From contig NC_092228.1 in the NCBI RefSeq assembly GCF_036320965.1, positions 20,860,003-20,924,002 of the forward strand: 64,000 bases of DNA, given 5' to 3'. The translations under genes were made by a program, and so were the position numbers. Below are positions 58,213 to 64,000 of the stretch, one piece after another. The notes under the pieces are model-generated. The model ran no database searches. It was not told the DNA's origin and saw only the letters and a list, made by a program, of their open reading frames with translations. The DNA comes from Panulirus ornatus. Taxonomy: Eukaryota; Arthropoda; Malacostraca; Decapoda; Palinuridae. Numbering within the stretch: the stretch's first letter is position 1; each line of letters starts with the position of its first letter.

Positions 58213-61200
58213 CTCCCCACACAGACATATCCGTAGTATTACGTGAAGTTTAGCAAAATACGCAGCCGATTTTTTTCTTCCCTTCCATTCCCTGCACAAG
58301 TCATCTCAATCAGTAAATTGCACTCGGCAAAAAAAATTTTATGAAGAAAAATTACAAGGTTCTGGTGGCCGGTGTGGGTACTAGAATCTCAAACGTCATA
58401 AATATGAGAGAGAGAGAGTCGTGTTCTGCTATACTGTAAATCCTGATAAGACAAGATAATACAGTATAAATTCTTTCGTATTATTAATCAGTGCGATGTT
58501 GGCCTGTAAGCACACAAGATATATATAGAGCTCAGTGGCGTTAAGCTAATACGTTCAAGTCATGGTTCTGAAGGATATGATACAACATACAACAGTTGTA
58601 TTCTGGGAGGTGGGGAAGGTACAAGATGCCGGTCGTGCTATTGCTAGGCTGCCTGCCTGTTTGATCAAGCCTATCAAAGTTAAGCTAAAACCTAATCAAC
58701 GGAAGGTTGATTTAGGCGTCTGTTTTGTTAAAGCCTAGTGCAGGTAATGCCTTAACGAAGCTGATTCTGTGGTTATTTATTTATTCGGTCTACATCGTCA
58801 GCTCAAGATGAAATAATTGTAAAACTCTGTTAGACAATGATATGCTTCGGTGTTGTATAGACAGTAATTTCTGTGTCTTCAAGGGATAATGATTCTGTGC
58901 GGAAGAGCCATCCATAAGGTTCGCGGGGGGCTATTTACGACAATGTCATCAAAGAGCAACGTCTTTTCGATGGTAATGCAATAGTTAATCTTCCCTTTGC
59001 TTCAGCTTCATGGAGGAGTAGTAACCTTTGGTGTGTTTGTATGACTGGTTTAATGTCGTGCTCAGAGGCACCAACTGGGGCTATGACATGGTGTAGCCAA
59101 GGTAGAAAGATAATAACAAGAACAAAAACAGATAAGACTGTTGTGTTGTGCTGTTAATAATTTACTCGTGATTCCAAAAGGGGGAAAAAAAAAAGGCTTC
59201 AATCGCCTTCTTTTCTTGCCTGTGTGTGGTGGAGATTTCTACCACTTCCTGTGGTGTATATTGAGATTTTCTAAGTAAAGGACTTCAGCACGAAGCATGA
59301 CCTGAAATATGTTCAGGCAGGAGATCAGTAACTGATACATAAACACGTATAAGTGGGATGTCAAATCATAAGCCAGATAATGTCACAGTCTGGAGATTAA
59401 AGGTCTACAAGCATGCAACATACAAGTTAGTTAGGGAATAAACACAACTCCTTTGAGGAGGACTCGTTTGGGAAGATCATAGTTCTTGATGTGAAAAGGA
59501 TTAATGATAGCATTAGACGGTTGAATCTCTGAGAGAAATGAGGTATTAGGAGATGAAAGGTATCAAGACACACCCACAATGCTGGTGCCATGACTGTCAA
59601 AGGAGGCAGGTCTATCAGAGTGGCTAGGGTCTGGGTCGGGTTGGGTCCTAAGAGCTACTGCCTGAGGCCTCCCTCTGCCAGGCGGGACTGTGGACATACT
59701 TCGCACACCAGGATCCTGCGTATGAAGGAGCCATGAGTATGGTTAACTCCGTCAGAACGGATGCATCATATCTAATGTCTGGTTAGAAATGGTTAACATA
59801 ATCTCTTCTGTTGGCTGACTTGGTTTACTGCTTCAGATGAGGCTTCTTAGCTAAGGGAAATGTCTCCACACCTAATGTAACCTTACATATGAATATTCTA
59901 GTACGTAAATATCCTCGTAATTATCATAGAAAATTCCATTGAAAAAATATCTAATAATTCTAGAAGAAGCTGCTTTTTATTATGGTCACAAAGGACATAA
60001 GAACAGCGCCATCACAGCCACTGTATACCGCTACACTGCCTCCCTCACTGTTTACGTAAAGACTATCAATTTCATCCTTACCCCTTTTCATAACCCCTCT
60101 ACCTACGTTGTATGAGTATTTTTCCATATTTTCAGCATTACAATAATAATAATTATGATAATGATATATATTATCATCATAACCATTATTAGTAGTATTA
60201 TTGACAAAGGTAAGGCCAGACACACTGGATTGCTGCTAGAAAATCCAATAAAAGAAAATATTGGTCGTGTTGGTGACAGGGAGACATCTCTCCGTCACAT
60301 TTATATATTACTGGAACTTAAAAATATCAACTTTACCCACGTTCAAAATCATGACTTTATATAAAATATATCTGCAAAGTGAATCGAATTATCCTTTTAA
60401 AGTGTAGACTTCGCAGTGCCTGGTAATTTATCTAATATATACGACAGGAGACGAATATAAAAGAATCTAGACCTAAAAAGGAAAAAAATCTAGATCATTC
60501 TTCTTCTCCTGTATTAATACAAACATCCAAAAACCACAGAATCTACCAGACGCTATTAACAAATGCATATGATCATGCAACAGAGAAACGGGTAACACCA
60601 TGGCCGACTCTCGAGACTCCTGTCCTATACAATCTATCGCGAAACAAACTCCTGAGGACAGTGGAGGATGTTACCGTCGCTCTCCAGGATGTTGTCGTCG
60701 GTGTAAAGTGTGGGAGTCAACCTTTCTCTCAACCGCTGTTTACATATTCGTAATGGACGGGTAGGGCCAGGCTGGGCGATCAGGTCGCTCCATTCACTAT
60801 GCAACCTGATAACCTCCATCAATTATCGTCTTGTGACACACACACACACACACCGAATGCTTCAGAAAACTGGCGCCGTCTGTGGAGGCCTGAGATGGTA
60901 GAGAAGGTCGAGAGGAATGCAAAGAAGGTATACCAAGAATGAGGGAGGCAAGTTGTATGCATAGGTATGGAGCCTTGACCTTCATCGCAAGAAGGAAGTT
61001 TAGTCAATATAACCCATTACAAATTTCTAAAACATGAAAATGACAATGTAGACCAGCTCCCGGAGGCCAATGAGCGAGAAAAAGCAAACGCAGGAATGAA
61101 AGATGAGCGTCCGAAGGTACTCAGCATCGGGTAATTCTGGGAAGCCTGTGTGGCAGGCGCTGGGGCAAAGTAAACACAGCCCCACCAGAAGAGGGCGCGG

Positions 61201-62059
61201 GCCACAGTGAATGTAGACTCTATCACCATAACAGACAATTCAAGCATTGTTTATCTATTCATATGTCAATATACGGTGTGAAATGTTAGAAAAATACTTG
61301 TAAAACAATGTGTCATAATACGACTAGATAATGAAAAAGGATAGCTTTCAACAGACATCAGATAAACATGAAATCATAAACTTAATCTTACAAATAAACA
61401 TAAATATGTTGTTTGTCTGGAGAGCAATCAACAATGACTTTCTATATTCATCCATAAAGCTAATTTGAACAAGCCTTTTACACTGCAAATTTCCTCCAAA
61501 CATCTAATCAGTAAAGGCGTTTTCTGTCCACAAATACTTTCCCCGCAATACATTTTCATTTTCTTTTATTTATTACTTGTTCATTTTAACAAGACTTTTT
61601 ATTTATGTTTAACTTTCCTTTGACGCGAATGCCTGAATATACTAAAAGCCGCGAGTAAAACTCATTCTTTTAAAGGGAGTATTTCAATTATCAATTTTTC
61701 AGAGGTAATGATAGGAAGCAAAAATTTATGCTAAATGGAAAACGTCATCAGTCGTTCTTTTGGAAGAGTCACAAAATTATGCATTTTGGGGCATTCCAGA
61801 GTTGACACCGTCCCCCCTATAGCGAAACCTATATATAACTTTTTCCTGAAATACTCATGGCATTTCCTAGGTACACCACCATAACTCCTGTTGACACCTT
61901 GTGGGGCTGGCAGCGGGACTCGTCAGAAATAACCCCTCCCACAGGTCTCCCGGCAACTGCATATTCTAATAGGTTATCGTACCTCTAAGCATGCGGAAGT
62001 CAGCTGGGGAGGGGTGGGCCTATGCTCATATCCTCAATTTAAGGTATTTCACGGAAAAA

Positions 62060-62097
<38 letters not shown>

Positions 62098-62630
62098 TAT
62101 ACCCATCCATTATCATACCGTGAGATATGAGTCGTCTCGACGGACACTCATCCCTGAAACAAATGGCGCTTGACCAGCGCTTAATCTAGTAATAACAAGC
62201 CTCTCAAGCTGTCCTCTATCATTAACTCGCTAAACTGGCCGGGGAACGAATACTCGTCTCCTAGAAAATAGAGACTGATGGATGAAGGGATAAAGAACAG
62301 CAAGAAACCCCTTAAATTCCTCTTTTGTCGAGGAGAACAAAGACTGATGGATGATGGGGAGGAGAAAAGAATGGCTGACGCATCTGCAGACCCCCAGCTC
62401 ACACACTGCGCATGAGAAATCTTCAGATTTTCCAATGTACACACCACTGGGGTAGAGTTCTACTACACTCGTGGCGACCACAGGAACTGGGGGAGTAATG
62501 TCTAACGAACATGAACAGTTCTCTGAGGCCAATATCCGTACCATACGTCAAAAAAAAAATGTATGCAACGTTCGAGATAGTGGAGGTGGGCAGGGCCACA
62601 CAACTTAGCGGGAGGCCACTTATTTATAAC
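58213..62630. other. unique sequence, no gene recognised
   Basis: Only small features: a 14-bp GA run at 58,405-58,418, a CA array at 60,836-60,853 and a GA array at 62,062-62,093. Frames up to about 104 codons without recognisable domains. Confidence 0.5.
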
Positions 62631-62697
62631 TTGGGGGGGGGGGGGGGGGGGGGGGATGGGGGGGGGGGGTGGGGGAGGGGAGATGTTGGGGGGGGTC
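62631..62697. repeat. poly-G tract
   Basis: About 22 G in a row, then ATGGGGGGGGGGGTGGGGG and further G blocks. Dense G-quadruplex potential on the plus strand; exact length is likely uncertain in the assembly. Confidence 0.9.
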
Positions 62698-63171
62698 TGA
62701 GCCCAGGCCATTTTAGCTTTCATTATTGTTGACAATTATTATTAGCTTTCATTATTATTGGTTATATCTTTATCTTTCATTATGGGTGATTAGTTTTTTT
62801 AAATCTTGCGAGCGTTGGGCAAAATAGTCCATCTCCCAGAACTTCGATTGTATTCTGAAAAGTAGAAAAAGAAAACAGAAAGTATACGAGAGAGTTGTTC
62901 AGTAGTTGACTGGTTATCAGGCAGTGTCTAGATCAACAAGAATGAAAACAAACCGAGGTTGATACCTGGGAACAACGACCTCGTAAAACCAGACGACATT
63001 TCTGACCTCCTCCAGCGCGTTGAGAACGGAAGAAAAAAGAACAAATACAGAAAAGATCTACCACACTAATTCCACCAAGGCGAATCTTAAAACACTAACG
63101 AGTAAATAAGATCAATTATAGACAAATTCGACCCAAACGTGTTTGAATTACATGGCATTACCGTTACGGGA
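62698..63171. other. unassigned sequence
   Basis: A small ATTATTATTAGCTTTCATTA duplication at 62,718-62,757; otherwise nothing seen. Confidence 0.5.
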
Positions 63172-63510
63172 ACAAATGGAATGAAACATGTGAGAACAAA
63201 TGATTGAAAACAAATTAATGAAATGAAACAGGTTAGGAAAAATGGGATGAAACATAGGACATATGGAATGAAACATATTAGAACCAATGGAATGAAATGT
63301 TAAAACAAATGGAATGAAACACATTAGAGCAAATAGAATGAAACATATTAGAACAAATACAATGAAACATATTAGAACCAATGGAATGAAATGTTAAAAC
63401 AAGTGGAATGAAACACATTAGAACAAATAGAATGAAACATATTAGAACAAGTAGAATGAAACTTATTAGAACCAATGGAATGAAATGTTACAAATGGAAT
63501 GAAACACAGC
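63172..63510. repeat. 22/24-bp minisatellite (AAATGGAATGAAACATATTA)
   Basis: About 14 units, alternating between a 24-bp type with ACATATTAGAAC and a shorter type with AATGTTAAAAC; the pair repeats as a block at 63,265-63,400 and 63,360-63,490. Confidence 0.93.
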
Positions 63511-64000
63511 GAAAAGATGTAATACAAACGCTGGAAAAGTTTTATTCCCAGATATTACTGTTAAACACTGAAACAAAGTTAGCATCAAACACTATTAGTG
63601 CAAAGACTATAAACATCTTTATAACCAGCTACACAAATATTTCACCAGTTTGTATATTTACTAAAGGGAAAAGACAGAAGCATACATATGTACAACGACA
63701 TTTCCTTCCCATTGTGAAGATCCCGGATAACCAATCTATCATTCTTTCTTGTCACACTCCATTTTGATTCAGTAATGCGCATGGCTCTTCCTCCATTCCT
63801 TGTCCTGCCTGCCGTTATGGACGAGCCGAGTGGATGGGCGGGAGAGGGAACTCTCTTACTGCCCTATTATAACTTTATATTACAGATAGGTAGTTGATGT
63901 GAGATAACAGATTGGCAGATAACCTCGTTAGAACCCGATGGGCACCTCTGTCACCTGTCCCGCATCTGAGGCCAAGTTCACACACACACACACACACACC
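63511..64000. other. unassigned sequence ending in a CA array
   Basis: No gene seen; a CA array starts at 63,980 and runs off the window. Confidence 0.5.

Overview
The window reads as repeat-rich, gene-poor nuclear DNA of an arthropod, most likely a decapod crustacean. The basis is (i) abundant (TA)n, (CA)n, (GA)n and (TATG)n microsatellites, (ii) degenerate TTAGG telomere-type repeats, (iii) many copies of an RTE-like LINE and remnants of a Jockey/CR1-like LINE and a Penelope-like element (PLE), and (iv) very large minisatellites. The species is an inference from repeat style, not from a diagnostic gene. I found no convincing host protein-coding exon, rRNA or functional tRNA. Long open frames inside the minisatellites come from stop-free repeat units and are not genes.

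Layout. 1-4.4 kb: a 21-bp minisatellite, a decayed Jockey-like LINE (1.56-3.25 kb), a PLE remnant with a readable GIY-YIG endonuclease (3.25-4.17 kb), then a 33-bp minisatellite. 4.4-10 kb: mostly unassigned sequence. 10.05-13.2 kb: a 3.2-kb array of ~22-bp units. 13.5-18.5 kb: RTE-like LINE copies A (+), B (-, with a 582-residue open reverse transcriptase frame), N and M. 18.8-19.8 kb: a 38-bp minisatellite. 20.9-30.3 kb: a second LINE cluster. It holds copy C (-), the nearly full-length copy D (+), and copies E (-) and F (+), which together look like one full-length insertion with a twin-priming 5' inversion, plus the deleted copy G (-). PLE tails lie on both sides. 31-34.2 kb: 27-, 30- and 20-bp arrays. 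34.2-36.8 kb: LINE fragments, a tRNA-derived SINE, short LINE-derived elements and copy H. 37.2-37.8 kb: a PLE arranged as an inverted repeat. 38.4-40.2 kb: 39-, 21- and 24-bp arrays. 40.5-44.3 kb: LINE copies I and J, facing tail to tail. 44.3-49.7 kb: SINE, short elements and LINE ends separated by (TA)n. 49.7-64 kb: mainly unique DNA with an old LINE (55.3-56.9 kb), an AGGTCA-rich repeat, a TTAGG-like stretch and a 24-bp repeat at the end.

How the parts relate. The RTE-like LINE dominates. From the copies, its order is: structured 5' UTR, APE-type endonuclease, linker, reverse transcriptase (motif C FADD), a C-terminal block with a GRPNWRW motif, a ~420-nt 3' UTR and a (TA)n tail. A short element of about 190-230 bp appears six times in one orientation. 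It carries the LINE's 5' end and a copy of its 3'-terminal module, so it looks like a non-autonomous passenger of the LINE. The PLE tails carry a hammerhead-ribozyme-like core. No LINE copy here is complete and intact. Copy B keeps the reverse transcriptase open, copy J keeps most of the endonuclease, and copies D and J carry changes in endonuclease catalytic motifs.
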